From the NCBI GenBank assembly GCA_013397455.1, contig VYZB01000386.1, positions 114,755-178,754 on the forward strand: a stretch of 64,000 nucleotides of DNA, given 5' to 3'. Below, one piece after another: positions 26,301 to 39,878 of the stretch. The stretch comes from Crotophaga sulcirostris (lineage: Eukaryota; Chordata; Aves; Cuculiformes; Crotophagidae). The notes below the pieces were generated by a model, which had not been told where the DNA came from, did not search any database, and saw nothing but the letters and a program-made list of their open reading frames with translations. The position numbers and the translations under genes were made by a program. The first letter of the stretch is position 1, and the number at the start of each line of letters is the position of its first letter.

Positions 26301-29300
26301 AGAATATTTCTTGAAGGCTGAGTTCCTTGAGACAGTCAATTCCAACGTCACTCACAACTGTGTAAATTGGTACTATTCTTCTGAATGCTCAGAAATACGC
26401 TTCCAGTCCAGAAATACATACACCCCGACTTTCACTAATTTACCTGCTATTGCTGCAAATCAATTGCATGGTTACTAGAACTGAACTGTGGAAAACAATG
26501 GAGTACTTGCTGATATAGCTACAATGGATAAGCAATAAAATCCAAAGTAGGTGTATTAAACTAAGGTACTTCTAACCTTTTTAGAGTAACTATAATTGAA
26601 GTTGCTTGTCTTGCTAACATTTATTAAACATGCTTTAATATTTGTACTCCTTTAATTAACAAAAATATGCTTCCTCATGCTGTAGCTATATTATTACCAG
26701 TTCATAATAATATCAGTGCTGTATTCGTACATTCATTCAGTATCATTTCCATTCACTTGTTACCTGAATCTGTGATATTGCTAAGATGAGATACTGCTAA
26801 TGAAAACCTCAAGAAGATGCAGTACTTGGCTACACACAGCTGCACTGGCAACTTGGATTGCTACAAAAAAAACCCAACAATGATCCAGAAGATCTTTTCA
26901 ACTGCTCTTATTTTACACAAATTTCAAAACAAGACCATACTAATAATTCTTACCATAAATATCAAATATGGAGAAACACAAGAATATAAGATTGAAATTT
27001 CACACTAAGTACGACATGAGCTTTTATCAAAGCACAGTCATGAATCATTTCATTAAAAGAAATGGAGCAAAAGTTACTATTATCAATCAATACTACAAGG
27101 ATTAGAACGTACTTTCAACATGAGGCAAACATGAAAAATTAAGCAAGTACTCCATATTTATCATTATCATTGGAATCTTTTTAATAGAGTTCTCATAGTT
27201 CAAAATCACGTTCCTTCATTCGTCTACACATCTGAAGAGGAGTTAAGAGAGGTCAAACCTGAGAAGAACAACTCAAACTCAAAAGAAAAAGAAAAGTTCA
27301 ACTGTTCCATTAGAAAATGCTGATGACCAGCCAGCAAAAGGAATCAGATCCATGCCACCTGATGGTCTAACTGCTCACGGGGCATCTCTTGTCTCCCTGT
27401 TACAGGTTTGTGCAAGCCAGGATTCTCATCAGTTTGGATTATTTAAAGGGACAAATGTATAAAATAACAGAAGTGTTTTACTGAAGAGTACTGTAGTTGG
27501 GTGACATCAAAACCAGCACAACTGATGTTAAGATGTCAGAGCTGCCAGAAAAAACAAAATAATCCTTCTTAGTTGGACAACAAGATGACAGGTAGTTTCC
27601 AGCTACAGTCTAAAATCAGGGAGAAGGTACTGTCGAGAAATACGTAATAATGAGATGTCCTATAAATTAAAACAGGGATTTAATCAGAGCACACAGGTCT
27701 AGCACAGCTTTTGAATTTCACTTTTATATTTTCAGTTCAAAACTGGAGAGAGAGCATGCCACAAAGAAAATCAGCAAACATTTCAAAACACTCAGTCTTA
27801 TCCTGTCTTCAAAGTGGCTTCTATAAGTCTTGAATGTCAGCAAATGCCGTAACATTTCAGGGCAAATTCTGCTCCTGTTAACGTATTTCAACAGCAATGG
27901 AAACTCACCACTGAAGTCATATTAGTATTGCTGGGGAATAGCTGTTATGATAATCCTCAAAGGACCTCAAGACTTAGACTCAAAACTTCCTAAAATTTTC
28001 TATTTCAAACTTACTTGTGACAATGCATTTCTCACAACTCCCTTCTGTACAAGGAAGATGCCACAAATTGTGTTGTTTACACAGTAAGCACATAAAAAAA
28101 CCCTTCACAAACAGTGCTGAGAGAAGAATCAGAGTTGTCTCTTCCTTTAGCCAGACTATTTTTAAATCAAAACCAATAACAAGCAGAGGAGGACTAAGGC
28201 AGAGATTAATGTTCCTCCATGCTTTTCAGCTTTATAAAGCTTCTTTTATAACATTCAAGCAAATTGTACAGTGACTGACATGAATAAAATGACAGTAATC
28301 TGTCACTATTTCACATTTCCCACTAGGCTGATTCAAATAGTTATTTATGAACCTTACACTTCAATGGTCACTTTGATGACTAAACCATAAATTAGAATGT
28401 AAAGTGAAAATAAATTTGATTTTAGAGTAACAACAAATTGTCAGCAAAGTGGGACATTATTTAATTTCTATTGACACACTACGAAAAAGTCAGCAATATC
28501 AAGATGTGCTACATCATAATAAACCCCAAACTTAGCAAAAAAAGTACGCTAGTTCTCACATTTGCTTCAGTGCTTCTGCATTTAAAAATAAAAGCACTTT
28601 ATATTATGCTTGACTAGTTTTAAATATAAAGTCTTAATAATGTCAGATGACTTCATTACTTAGATCTTCAATTAAACAGGGAGCAAGAATGAATTTTTTT
28701 TACTTAGAGCGTGATTAAATTTGACAGCAAGTGAATTTTAATATGAATTTAGATGCCAAGGCTTTTGAAAGTCTTGATGAAATGCTTGCTTTTGAGACAA
28801 GGTTGCTATTTTTTCCAATATTTATCTTTTGCTTTATAGCTGAAAGTGAGATGACAACGAAACATAATAGAATTTCTGCAAAGAACAACAGTTCTCAATA
28901 TTTTAGAAAACTTTTTTCTTTTTGGACGGGAAGAGAGAATGACTCAAAAAAAATCCACTTTACCTAAACTTCAAGTCTGGTAGGGTCCCATGTGTCAAAA
29001 AATTATCTTGATAAACTAATTTTCTTTTATCAGATTACTTTCTATCAAGAAGTTCCATTACTTACTAGGTTACTGTGTGCTTTACTGCCTGTTACTTCAG
29101 CAAACATATCAGATCAACACATGCATCCTTCCCAAACTGAATGCAGTATGATTATACCTTGTCTAGAAAATTTCTAGAAGTGTGACATATAAGAGATACT
29201 TCAATGTAAGTTTCACTGCTTTAGCAGTGTTAATTGTGGGAAAATGTGTCAAACTCTTTAATATTCCTTACTTTCCAGCTGTATTTTTCCTGAAATTCTT

Positions 29301-32300
29301 ACATGGAACGATACAAAAATGTGGTGCAACTAAAACTACTTGAACTGTAGTAGATTGGTTTCATATGTGGAAGAAACCCATTAAACAGATAGGATTTGAA
29401 ACAACAAATAAACAAGCAAAACCCTGCAGATTTAGCACTAATTGATGCCATTCTGCATTATTCTTGTATGTTGCCGTGACAAAGATACCCTCCAAGGAAC
29501 AAACACATAACAGAAAGATACGTACATAATGTTGTTCGCTTGAGAACAATTTGATTATAATGCACTTAAGGTATTTGTATTAAACACTAGTTTTCTATGT
29601 TTGCAAAACTAAAACCAATGTGGAGAGATTTTTGTATTCAAGCAGTGCTAGTCCAGGGAACTAAAACCCTATACGCCCTTTTTGCTTCTGAACATCTTCC
29701 TGGCTGAAAAATTCACACCTACATATAAAACATTTTAAAGCAAGATTTATGTATTATGTGGTAGAGTGAAACATGGCTCTTGATGACTTATCTTAACTTT
29801 GAGTCCAGAAAGATTTCTTATAAAATTCCTTTGCCAATACTACAAAGTAGCAAAATGGAAAAAAAAAAGTAGCAGTTTAAAATGGTTCTGCTGGTGTAAT
29901 GAAAAAATCAGAATCCATGCTAAGAGAAAATAACAACTCTTGTCTATCCTTTCATTGCTCTGGTTTTCGTGAACAAAGAACATTCACACATTTTTACCAG
30001 AGCAAAATACAGGCTAATATATGAAACAACAACCTTTTGTTCACCTACAGGCTTGTTAGAGATACTTGTGTATGTACAGGCACATGTATATGTCTATGTA
30101 TGATTAGAATGTTCACTAGCAAGCAACAAAACCAAACTGTCTGTAAGCCCAACTATTCCTTTACAAAGGACAGAGAGTTGGTATACAAGTCAGAGATTAA
30201 TCAAGCCTGCCTACTCCTCCTACTTTTTCCAAGGCAGCTGAAAGATTTATCTGATGCTGAGGGACAATCTTAAACATTAAAAGAAAACTTCGTAAAAGGT
30301 GTCAGACAAGACCCACACCCTAGTAGGAAAAAAGTCCGCCCTGTCAAGAGTCTGTTTTAGAGAAATGTTTTTCTTCAGAGTCTACAGCAACAAGGTAATC
30401 TGGGTTTTCACAGGACTCACAGGAGAGAGGAGTTTTATTTTAAAGTTGGTCCCAGACCTATTATGGCACAGCTGAGTCAGTAAAACATGTTTTGTCAAAG
30501 GAAAAGCTGTCTGACTTAGAACTGTCTTGTATTACTTAGGTTCACAGAACCAGTGAGAGCCAAATCCTACCCACATCAAGTCAGGGTACCTCAAAGATTA
30601 AGGCACTACAAATCACTGTCTTTATTTCAGCATCCCAGATATATATCTATAAAGTGGGAACAATATTTTTCACCTATCTCAAATACCTTGAAACTGAACT
30701 CGCTTCAGAAAAAGGAAGTACTTGCTATTATAAAAAAAGTTGTGCCAAGTTGGTCCTAGTCAAGATGTTTTAAAACAAAAAATAAATTTAGTACACTTCA
30801 GTCATCCATTTCATGGCAAAACAGTTGCTGCAGTAGCCTCATTGATGTTTTCCTGATTAATGAAAGATACAATGTTTACATTCTTTCTTACAACCATCAC
30901 CAAGCATTTTCAGACATGCTAACAGGAACTCATCTTCACCGTAATCTATAAAAGATTTTCTGTAGAATCCCACCTCCACAAATTGTTACTTCTTTGATAA
31001 AGATTTCTGTAAGTGGCAGGAATTTACCCTGTCCATTCTTATCTTTTGCCACCTCCTGTGATGGATGCACTCCTCCTATCTGAAGTAACTGAATTGGTTC
31101 AGGCAGATGGTCAGCAGGCAGGCCTAACCAAAGTCAGTCCTACTGTGTGAGGTTATGAGTGAGGACTCAGCATCAAACACCAAAAACCAGTTTTGACTGG
31201 TGACTGGGCTGATAAGAAGCAGAAAATCTGACTACAAATCAACTGTTGTATGCTGTAAGTCTCTGCAGTCATCAGAGTCCATTGAGCTCTCCCTCCATCG
31301 CAGCTGAATGATGATCTCCTCTGGAATAGGAAAGCCTCTCAAGGTTACCCCTCAAGGCTGAGACATCCCTTATCTGATACCAGATGTCTATGGGTTAGCA
31401 AGTGACATCTTTTGCATCATGTAACATTTCAGATACATATATTAAGCTTAAGCGATAATCTTTGCATCCTGTACTAACTTTAAGTGTAGTAAATAGTAGA
31501 GTAGTGACTGTATTTACTAAATATTTTACATATCTAAATTTCCTAATTAGAACTCAACTGCTAGCTCAGATCTGTCTTATTGCTCTCTGACTCTTCTCCT
31601 GTAACACCTCTTCCTTCATTGTCTTCTCCAACCTCTAATATTTCCCTGAAGAATACTGGATATTAAAGCACTCCAAGATAAAACCTCAAAAAGAAGAGCT
31701 GAAAATGCTACTCATCATCGACAGACAGGAGAAAAAACATCCCAAAATTTAAATATAATTGCATTGAATCAATCCAATCTGAACTGCTTCTTTGAGACTC
31801 ACTTTAAAAATATCAAAATAGCAGTGTTTGGGATGAAAAAAAAAATAGCGAAGCTATGGTAGCACAAAACAACATCTGTTCTTGTGAGAAGAAATTAAAA
31901 AAAAAAAGATTTAACTTGCACCAAAATATTCATACTTAAGTGCCAAATCATAGGGCCCAGCTTCCTACTGAAATATGAATCTAGCTAAATGACATGCTGG
32001 CTGTTGAAAGATTCGTGTTAAAGACAGGCTACGGAGGAACAGGTGAACATATTTGTTTGATATTTAATAGAAGCACTACTGAGCTCCACCCGGTATCAGC
32101 AAGTGCAGATTTTGCAAGTAGGAAGAGCTTAAACATTCCAAGTGTCCTTAGAGAGTTCAGGTGCAGAAGCTAGCTCTCCAAATTTCCAGTGGTCACTTTA
32201 GATAGACAGTGGCTATGTGTGAGGAGTAATAAAGCATCTGAAGTTCAATAAAGTATCGTTCATGTCTAAATAATGTGGTACCCAGCGGAAGGAACAGAGG

Positions 32301-32888
32301 TGCTATAAATGCTACTCAGACAAGGTCAGAGAAAAATATTGCCACTGAATCAACTTTTTGCAAAGCCTGGACACAGTTAGCCAACATTTACTTAATTCAC
32401 TTCAGGATTTTCTTGTTCTGTTGCTGTTTTAACACTGTATCTGGTGGTGGGGAAAAACACAGAAGGTAAGGCTGTTTGGAGTGAGTGTCACAGCCACCCT
32501 TCTAAACCTATGATAGAAGGAGTAAAATATAGGGAAAGGAATCTAACACATATGAGCTACAGAAAACAGATTCAAGGGAAAATTAGGGCAGAACAGAGAC
32601 GCAGAGTGAAGGAACAGTAAAATAAACAGCACAAAAGGTAACAGAAGAGCATATAAACTTTTGACAGCAAGGCTTGTTCTGGTTAATGGAAGAAAACATC
32701 CCTAAATCCCCTATTCCAACCATAATGGATAAACAAATGTTTCCCACCCTCTCAAACTCAGACACGCTAAAACTACTGTACATCCAGAGATGTTTTGAAC
32801 AAGGGTCTATTTTTTCCATCTGTGGTGGCATAAGACATTTATCTGAGGAGTGAACAACTCTTAGATAAAATGAGAAGAATAAACATAC
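20373..32888. other. Unassigned repeat-poor sequence left of LYRM4 exon 2
   Basis: I recognise no CR1, MITE or coding exon in this stretch. A-tracts occur at about 21907 and 21966. ORFs are short and without recognisable domains. Any conserved element here would be non-coding and could only be found by comparison with other birds. Confidence 0.6.
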
Positions 32889-33009
32889 CTGCCGATGAAT
32901 AATATCAAGGTTTGCTTTGGCTTTATTCACTAGTTCTTCTATTTTTTCTGAATCCTTTATATTCTTGTTTTCTCTGAAGGCATCTCTTATTCTTCTGATG
33001 GCATACATT
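32889..33009 (-). CDS. LYRM4: LYRM4 (ISD11) coding exon 2, residues 29-69
   Basis: This exon encodes the central helices of ISD11. The acceptor is a pyrimidine-rich tract ending tttgtgtttag, and the exon starts with the base completing Arg29. It then reads MYAIRRIRDAFRENKN and KAKANLDIIHRQ with a short acidic/basic stretch between. It ends at a CAG|GTATGT donor in phase 0, and it is 121 bases long. The conserved LYR-family Phe is residue 40 (DAF). Arg68 (in HRQ) aligns with the human residue whose R68L change causes an iron-sulfur deficiency. Residue 30 is Met where I recall Thr in human. Adding this exon gives 69 of about 91 residues; the last ~22 come from a third exon not found here. Reading through the donor gives an unrelated intronic tail, so the longer ORF in this frame is not the protein. 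Adjacent DNA is repeat-poor. Confidence 0.95.
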
Positions 33010-36000
33010 CTAAACACAAACAATAACAAGACGTATTCATAGATGTGCTCCAGTTCATGACATTTCAACACTCTTGAAAATATGCTGATTTTTAGAAATA
33101 AATACATGCACATACACATATATATTTTGCCTAGTTTTATATACATAACTTCTTATTCAGGGTCTTGTCTTGCCTGAGTTAAAACAGCGACCAGATTCTT
33201 TAATTTAAAAAAAAATAAATTCATTTTACTGGGAGTTATTGTAGAAAAATTTCATATTGTTCATATCAGTCCAGTCCTTAGTACTAGTTATTGCTGTAAA
33301 TATGCTGTTGGATGCCCAGCATGGATACTGCAAAGCTCAAGAAAACAATAAAAAGCCTAAGAATAAAAAAATCATCCCCCAAACTATTTTGATTGAGACA
33401 GTGTGACTATTCTTATTCTTCATAGTCTCAAGGTCAATGAGCTAATCACCAAATACATTACACGTTATTACAGGTTTTGACTTTGTAATCTAGCAGTCAA
33501 CAAAGGCAGACTGATGGACCAACCATAGCAAAAAGCACTCCTTCCCTGTCACCGCCTTCCTCTCCTGACAAAGTATATTTTACCTCTCAGTCCAACACCT
33601 CCTCATCCATTTCCCCACTAAGAAGCAATAACACGACATGATCTCTGCAAGGAGGAAGAGGTTACGATCCCTGCTTTCCAAGAGGAAGATCCAAAGCTAC
33701 AGCTATTTGCTCTTTCTCTTCAATCCAGTAAAGAACCTTTATCCAGTTTATAGTGTACTGCTCAATTAAAAATAGGGCCAATTTCAATATTAAAACAAAA
33801 TCTTCAGAATGAGCTGTAGTTACTTTCAATACATGTGTGCTTGGGAGGGAAAGGAGAAATGGCAGTAAACTGATCCTGTTCAGCTGTCTTGATAATGTCC
33901 CACTTCTCTACAACCACATCGCATCAGTATCATTTTTACTACAGGAAGTAAATCTCTACATGGGGCGTTGGAAGGGAAAAAAAAGGCTGCTGCCGACACC
34001 ACAAATAGTGTAGTATTTCAACAATCATTTTCAATCTCGTATGAAAGTGAAACACGTGGCACAAAAATGTCTGAAACATGATCATAACAAACTCTTAAGC
34101 ATGATGTTGAAAAATAAAAATATTGGGGGAGGAGACTGAGGAAGGGAGAGGAAGAGGGAAGATGAATAGCCAGTGGCACGTTGTACCATTAGATGGTGCT
34201 ATCCAGCTCCTAATGCAACCTCCACCAGCCAAGTGGAATATTTTCTCTTTGAGCTCATAAATAATACATTTCAATCACAGGAATCAGAATGGTTATAGAG
34301 TGCCACCCTGCTGCCACACACTGGCAGATGGTGCGTGCTTTTAATTAGGGCCTGTTCACCTATAATGTGACACTGGGGTGCGTGAGTGAGTGAGTGTGTG
34401 TTTGTATGTGTGAAGTTAATAGAATGTATTAAATATAGAAGCTCATTCTCATCTGCAGCTGCTGTCCTAGCAAGATTTGAAGGGGAAGCTGCTTATTTCT
34501 TCTAGAAAAGAAGCAACCTCCAGTCATAAAGGTGTAGTATAATTTTGTTGCTGGATAATGGATGGATTTAAGATCACCCCATATACATACGTAGGGTTAA
34601 ACTGTGCAGAAACATAATATTTCTGCAAGAAAGGAAGAGTTTCCAAAAGATACAAAGACCTAATACATAGATACATATTTAGCTTAAAAGAAAAAACAAC
34701 AACAAACAGCAAGACCTAAGTCTTTCAAAATGCAATACAACTGAGTAAATGCTATGTAAATAAAAAAGATAGGTGGGACTAAAACAAATTCTTGTTCAGT
34801 TTAACACCTACAGACTGGGGTTTTTTTTTTGGTTTTGTACATATGGTGCATTGTCTATTTTCTTTCTCTTCCTCTCATTACACCCAACAGTTGTTGAGAA
34901 AAGAAATGTACTTAGCAAACATAATCAGACCAGTTTTTATCTATAGTCAGAACGTTACACTGTTTTTCTCTTTTACAGTTTCTTCAAGCCTTTATGAAAG
35001 TTAACACCCAAATGAAGTTACTTTACATAGGCTTTAACACAATCTTAATTCTACAGTTAAATCAACACATCCCCAGTATTCTCCAAATACACTTTAAAGG
35101 CTAGCTGTATACCTTGGTATTACTCTTTTCTAAGGTTACACTGAGATTCACTGTATCACTTAAAATAAAGAAGAGCTGAACTCAAAGCTCAAACCCAATA
35201 CTATGCCTGTAAAACACCCTTTTTTTGTCACTGAGAGGTGCCAGGGGAACATTTTGCCAACACTCAAATTCTTTCAAAACTGTGCAAAAACTTTAACTCA
35301 AGATTTACACCAACTGGCAGGTTTGGGGTTTTGATTGTTCTTTTTTTTAAAAAAAACTAGAATTTGGGTCTTTTTTTAAAGATCAGCTTTTTATATGTAA
35401 CTACAGTTGTGAGCAGTGTCCATTCCAACCTACAATACTATCCACTTCAAGAGTTTCTGAACTGACTATGTACACTGAAATGGTTCATATAGACTTTCAG
35501 GAAAGTTTCATTAAGAAACATCATTGTAAACAAAAATTCAAACTGCATTTCACAACCTATTTTCCTCACCATTCTTTGGAAACAGATACTGAAAAACGGC
35601 TGAAATTTTAGAGAACACCTTTAATTTTATCTTCTGCAAAGACCTTCTAGCGAGCTAGTGACAGCAGGACCTAAGCAAGAGCGTAGAGTTGAACATATTC
35701 ACTCTCTTACATATGCATGCTCAAAATATCTTTTGTGATCTCTACTTACGTGCATCTGTCACACAATTAAGTCCCAATTAAATCAAAAGTATGTACTCAA
35801 TGGATAACAGACTGAGTATGATGGCTTTAGTCTAAAGCCACTGCAGGTGAATGGCTATGCCAGGCAACAGATGCACCTTAGCAGAAAATATGAAGAGTGG
35901 TTGGGCGTTAATGGGAGAACAACACCAGGACCAAAACATTACCACAGACTCACAGGGAATAGATACTACCTGTTTATGTTAAGAGACAAGGATGCCCCCA

Positions 36001-36716
36001 TATAATAGTAAAAAAACAAGAGTTATGGTTAGAAAACAATCTTCTTCCTAATAGTCATTCACCTCTACCTTTGAAGAGTTCATCTTTTTCCCTCCCCGAA
36101 GCACAACCAAAAATCTAACACGTGTCCTCATAAAAATGAAGCCTACAAGAAGCGAAGTCTGAAACAATGGCTATTAAGGAAAAATGAAATGACAACAGAA
36201 GTACTTCGGGAAATAGTAGCTGCTTAGGGAATTCAGATATTTTTGTTTCAAAATGTTTACATATGTCATGCCTAACCAGAAAGTAAAAAAAAATTCCGTT
36301 TCCTTTTCAAGTCTTCACTCTCGCATTTTTATGCTCTGTGTAAGAAAAGAAGCTGAAACACTGTGCAGAAATACTTGCTTTTGAACACACAGCACTATAA
36401 CTTCAAACTAAACTTGGCCAAGAAATGTTTTTCTTAGGATCACTTTGCATTTACCGGTATCATAACATGCTAAATGTTTACGTCATCTTTCCAAGACAGT
36501 TTTACATGCATATTGACATCTTGTCTTCGTGATTATGAACAAATATAATGTATTAACGGATCACATCACAGTCATAGGTAACATCCTGCAAAACATAATG
36601 GCTGTTACAAATTGTAAGTCACTGAGCACGTACGCAAAGACAGAAGAGGAGGACTGCGGTACACAAACTGTGCGAGCAAAACAGATCACAAGGGAAGACA
36701 CCTGCGGGTTAGAATA
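33010..36716. other. Unassigned intronic sequence right of exon 2
   Basis: No repeat or exon was recognised apart from a short GTGA/GTGT microsatellite at about 34382-34412. Confidence 0.55.
34382..34412. repeat. GTGA/GTGT microsatellite
   Basis: GTGA units pass into GT units with interruptions. Confidence 0.75.
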
Positions 36717-36880
36717 TGCAAGCTGTGAATGTCCCCTCCCTGGAGGTGTTCAAGGTCAGGTTGAATGAGGCCTTGAGCAGCCTGGGCTGGTGGGAGGTGT
36801 CCCTGCCCATGGCAGAGGGGTTGGAACTGGACGATATTTAGGGTCCCTTCCAACCCAAACCATTCTATGATTCTATGATC
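36717..36880 (+). mobile_element. CR1 3' tail fragment
   Basis: The fragment contains CCCTCCCTGGAGGTGTTCAA, the segment ending 'tgggaggtgtccctgcccat' and the terminal CATTCTATGATTCTATGATC. Only the last ~165 bases of the element are present. Confidence 0.93.
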
Positions 36881-38152
36881 TACTAACTTAAGGTAGCAAT
36901 GGCATGAATTTTCAGAATGTCGCACTAAAAGTAGTAAAATGTGCATCAGGTTAGGTTTGACTAACTGATTTTTTTCCGAATTACATTTAACTTAAAAATG
37001 GAAAGTTTTTATAATAAAGAACACCTGCAGAAAAATAACTTCAGCTTACCATACACTTTTATTAGTGCTACTGAGGACATCTCCATGTCCTGAATTACTT
37101 CAGAGGGGACAATTATTTATACATGTGTGTACACATACCTATTTCCATATATAATTATTTACATTTTTTTCCTCTATAAAGGTCTCATTAAAAGACACCA
37201 GTAAAGGTGAGACAAAAGCTGCACGCAATTACCATTTAATACTAAAAAAAGAAACATTTGACAACAGATGTGTGTTTGAGACTGAGAGGTAAGTACCTCA
37301 TAGGGAAGTAGTTGTGATTTGTCTTAATTAAACGCAGGACCAACAGAAGGGTGCGTGGATGCATTGTTTAACATGGAGGTGTTTCTCAAACTCCATCGCT
37401 AGACACATTTTAAAGCACTGCTACCTCAAGTTACAGCACAACAATAACAACACCTGCTTGTTTTCTAAAATCAAAGCAAAGTCTATTCTTGGAACCAGGA
37501 TTTGCCTGGGGGAGTGTGGGTGGTGGCTGAAAGCTGGGCGAGGAGGACAGAAGAGTAAAGAAGCTGAAAACTTTGTTAATTCAGTATTATTTCCTCCCAT
37601 AACCCCTAGGCAGTCTTCACAAAAACTCTATAGAATGAAACCTACAAGCCACTACTTGGTTTCTCAGCTAATATACAAAAGATGAGTTCAAATGGAATTG
37701 CCAAGAAATATGGAACAGCACTAGACATACTTTATGAGAGAGGATTACCCCAAAAGAACAGGAGACCAATAAAAATTGATGAACATTAGAAAACACACTT
37801 GAGAGCTAGTGAGAGTGACCCAGGTGTATGATAAATGCCATACAATCAGATACAAGGTTTTGTAACTTAATTCTAAATCAAATCTTGCTACTTTGTTTCC
37901 AGTATCTCCAACCCTCAAATGAAGACTTCAACCTTCAAGGGCAACTTGCCCTAAACGAGAAAAAGCTCCTCGTATGCAAGTCTATTTCAAAAGCTTCCCT
38001 TCATTTTCTTTAATCAACCTAAAACCTGAAAATGCCTCCCCACATTTTTATATATATACAGAGAGACTCTTTTGGCTTTCTTTAGCAAAGGAAGATTTTT
38101 TTTTCAGTTTGTGCTTGTACCCATTCCAAAGAAGAGTGTATGGAAGATCAAC

Positions 38153-39320
38153 AGGATCATAGAATGCTTTCCATTCACATTGGAAAGCAGCTCAGGAGGT
38201 CTCTACTCCCACCTCTGGCTGAAAGGAGGGTCAGCAATGGGATCACACCAGGCTGCTCATGGCTTTGTCCAAGTCAGGTCTTGAAAATTAGGATGGTGAC
38301 CAGACCACCTCTCTGGGAAATGTGCTCAATCGCTTGGCTGTCCTCGTGGGGAAAAAGATTTTCCTTAAAGCCAGTCTAAAAATCTCTCTTCCTGCACTTT
38401 ACATCTGCTGCCTCTTGTTCTCCTGCCAGACACCTCTGCATACTTTGAGGTACTGGCTGCTATTAAGTTCCCTCTACGTTGTTTCTTCTCCAGGCTGATC
38501 GAGCCCAGGTCCCTCAGCCTTTTCTCACAAGGCAAGTGCCTCAGCCCCCAACCACCTTGGTAGCTTCTGCTGAGCTTGCTTCAGGTCATCTGCGTTTTTC
38601 CTGTATGCAGGGTGGGGTGGGGGCAAGACAGATGCAGCATTCCAGATGTGTCTAACAATCACCGTGTAGAGGGGGATAATCATTCCCCTCAATCTGCTGG
38701 CTGAGCAACCGCTGATATATCTCAGGATGCTCTTGGCCTTCCCTACTGTCAGGGTACACAGCTGGGATCCCAGTCTGCTGGGATATCTAGCCTCTTTTCA
38801 TCAGAGCTGCTCCCTGGCCAGTCAGTCCCCAGCCTGTTCTGTGGCTGGGGCACCTCCTTTCCACATGCAGGACATTGCACGCGTCCTTACTATATTTCAT
38901 AGGGTTGCTGCTAGGATTTTCCTTCAGGCTTCTGAGGTCCCTCTGAAGGGTAGCCTTGCCCTTGAGCACACTGGCTCCTCAATTTGCCATGACCTGCAAA
39001 CTTAATGAGCAAGCACTGTTACTTCCTCTGGGTCACTGATAAAGATGGGAGACAGGATGAGTCCCAGGATCAGCCCCTGAAGACCCATTAACCACCATCC
39101 TCTATGCCCCAGCATCTAAACAGTCTTAAAGGCACATGGTTTTCCACCCATCCAGACCACAGCACCCTACCTCAGGAATATCGTGGCAATCAGTGTTGAA
39201 AGGTAAACAACATCTACTGCTCTCCTCATGTTCACAAATCCAGGAAACCATGCTGGTCAGGCATGATTTATGCTCAAGTCCCAAATGCATTCTTCTTCAA
39301 GGTCCCAAAATACTACCAAC
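38153..39320 (-). mobile_element. Old, diverged CR1 LINE, about 1.15 kb
   Basis: The left end is the worn element 3' end (ATCATAGAATGC). Next come TTCTTCTCCAGGCTGATCGA and CCCAGGTCCCTCAGCC, both CR1 ORF2 C-terminus in reverse complement. Further right are segments matching the RT region: 'tagagggggataatcattcc', 'tttgccatgacctgcaaact' and 'ggtaaacaacatctactgct'. It is more mutated than its neighbours, with no open frame of useful length. The right limit is approximate. Confidence 0.8.
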
Positions 39321-39337
39321 GCTAATTCACAGTCACA

Positions 39338-39878
39338 GCCACAGTATCACAGGGTTGGAAAGGACCTCTGAGATCATCAAGTCCAACCTATAAGCCAACA
39401 CTAACACCAACCCATCATCTAAACCATGGCACTCAGTGCCTCATCCAGTCTTCCCTTAAACACCTCCAGGGTTGACGACTCCACCACCTCCCTGGGCAGC
39501 GCATTCCAGTGGCCAATCACCCTTTTTCCTAACATCAAGTCTAAACTTTCCCTGACGAAGCTTAAGTCCATGCCCTCTAGTTCTGTCACTGGTCACCTGT
39601 GAGAAGAGACCAATGCCCACTTGACTACAACCTCCTTTTAGGTAGTTGTAGAGAGCAACAAGGTCGCCCCTGAGCCTCCTCTTCTCCAGACTAAACAGCC
39701 CCAGCTCCCTCAGTCGCTCCTTGTAGGGCCTGTGCTCCAGCCCCTTCACCATCTTTGTTGCTCTCCCCTGGACACCCTCCAGTATCCTGACATCTTTCCC
39801 AAACTGAGGGGCCCAGAACTGTACACAGCATTCAAGATGAGGCCTGACCAGTGCCGAGTAGAGGGGGACGATGATTCA
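39338..39878 (-). mobile_element. CR1 LINE fragment, about 540 bp
   Basis: It starts at the 3' end (TATCACAGGGTTGGAAAGGA) and runs to 'agtgccgagtagagggggac'. On the minus strand, 39456-39752 reads [20 protein letters not shown] and [19 protein letters not shown], typical of the CR1 ORF2 end. It is better preserved than the CR1 immediately to its left, which has the same orientation. Confidence 0.93.

Larger units (their letters stand above)
1..32888 (-). other. LYRM4: LYRM4 intron 2 (partial); terminal exon not seen
   Basis: Downstream of the exon 2 donor, the family needs one short final exon of about 22 codons beginning near V-H-I-G-Q in mammals. I looked on the minus strand for an acceptor followed by such a sequence and did not find one. 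The last exon may lie beyond position 1, or may be too diverged to see by eye. The stretch contains four CR1 fragments and simple repeats and is otherwise unassigned. Treating all of it as intron is inference. Confidence 0.55.

Noticed and set aside
32583..32888. Continuation of the exon 2 ORF, with a LYRM4-like 'HSSDK' string
   Set aside because: It lies beyond a strong GT donor and the rest does not resemble ISD11. The resemblance to the third-exon motif is too short to count.
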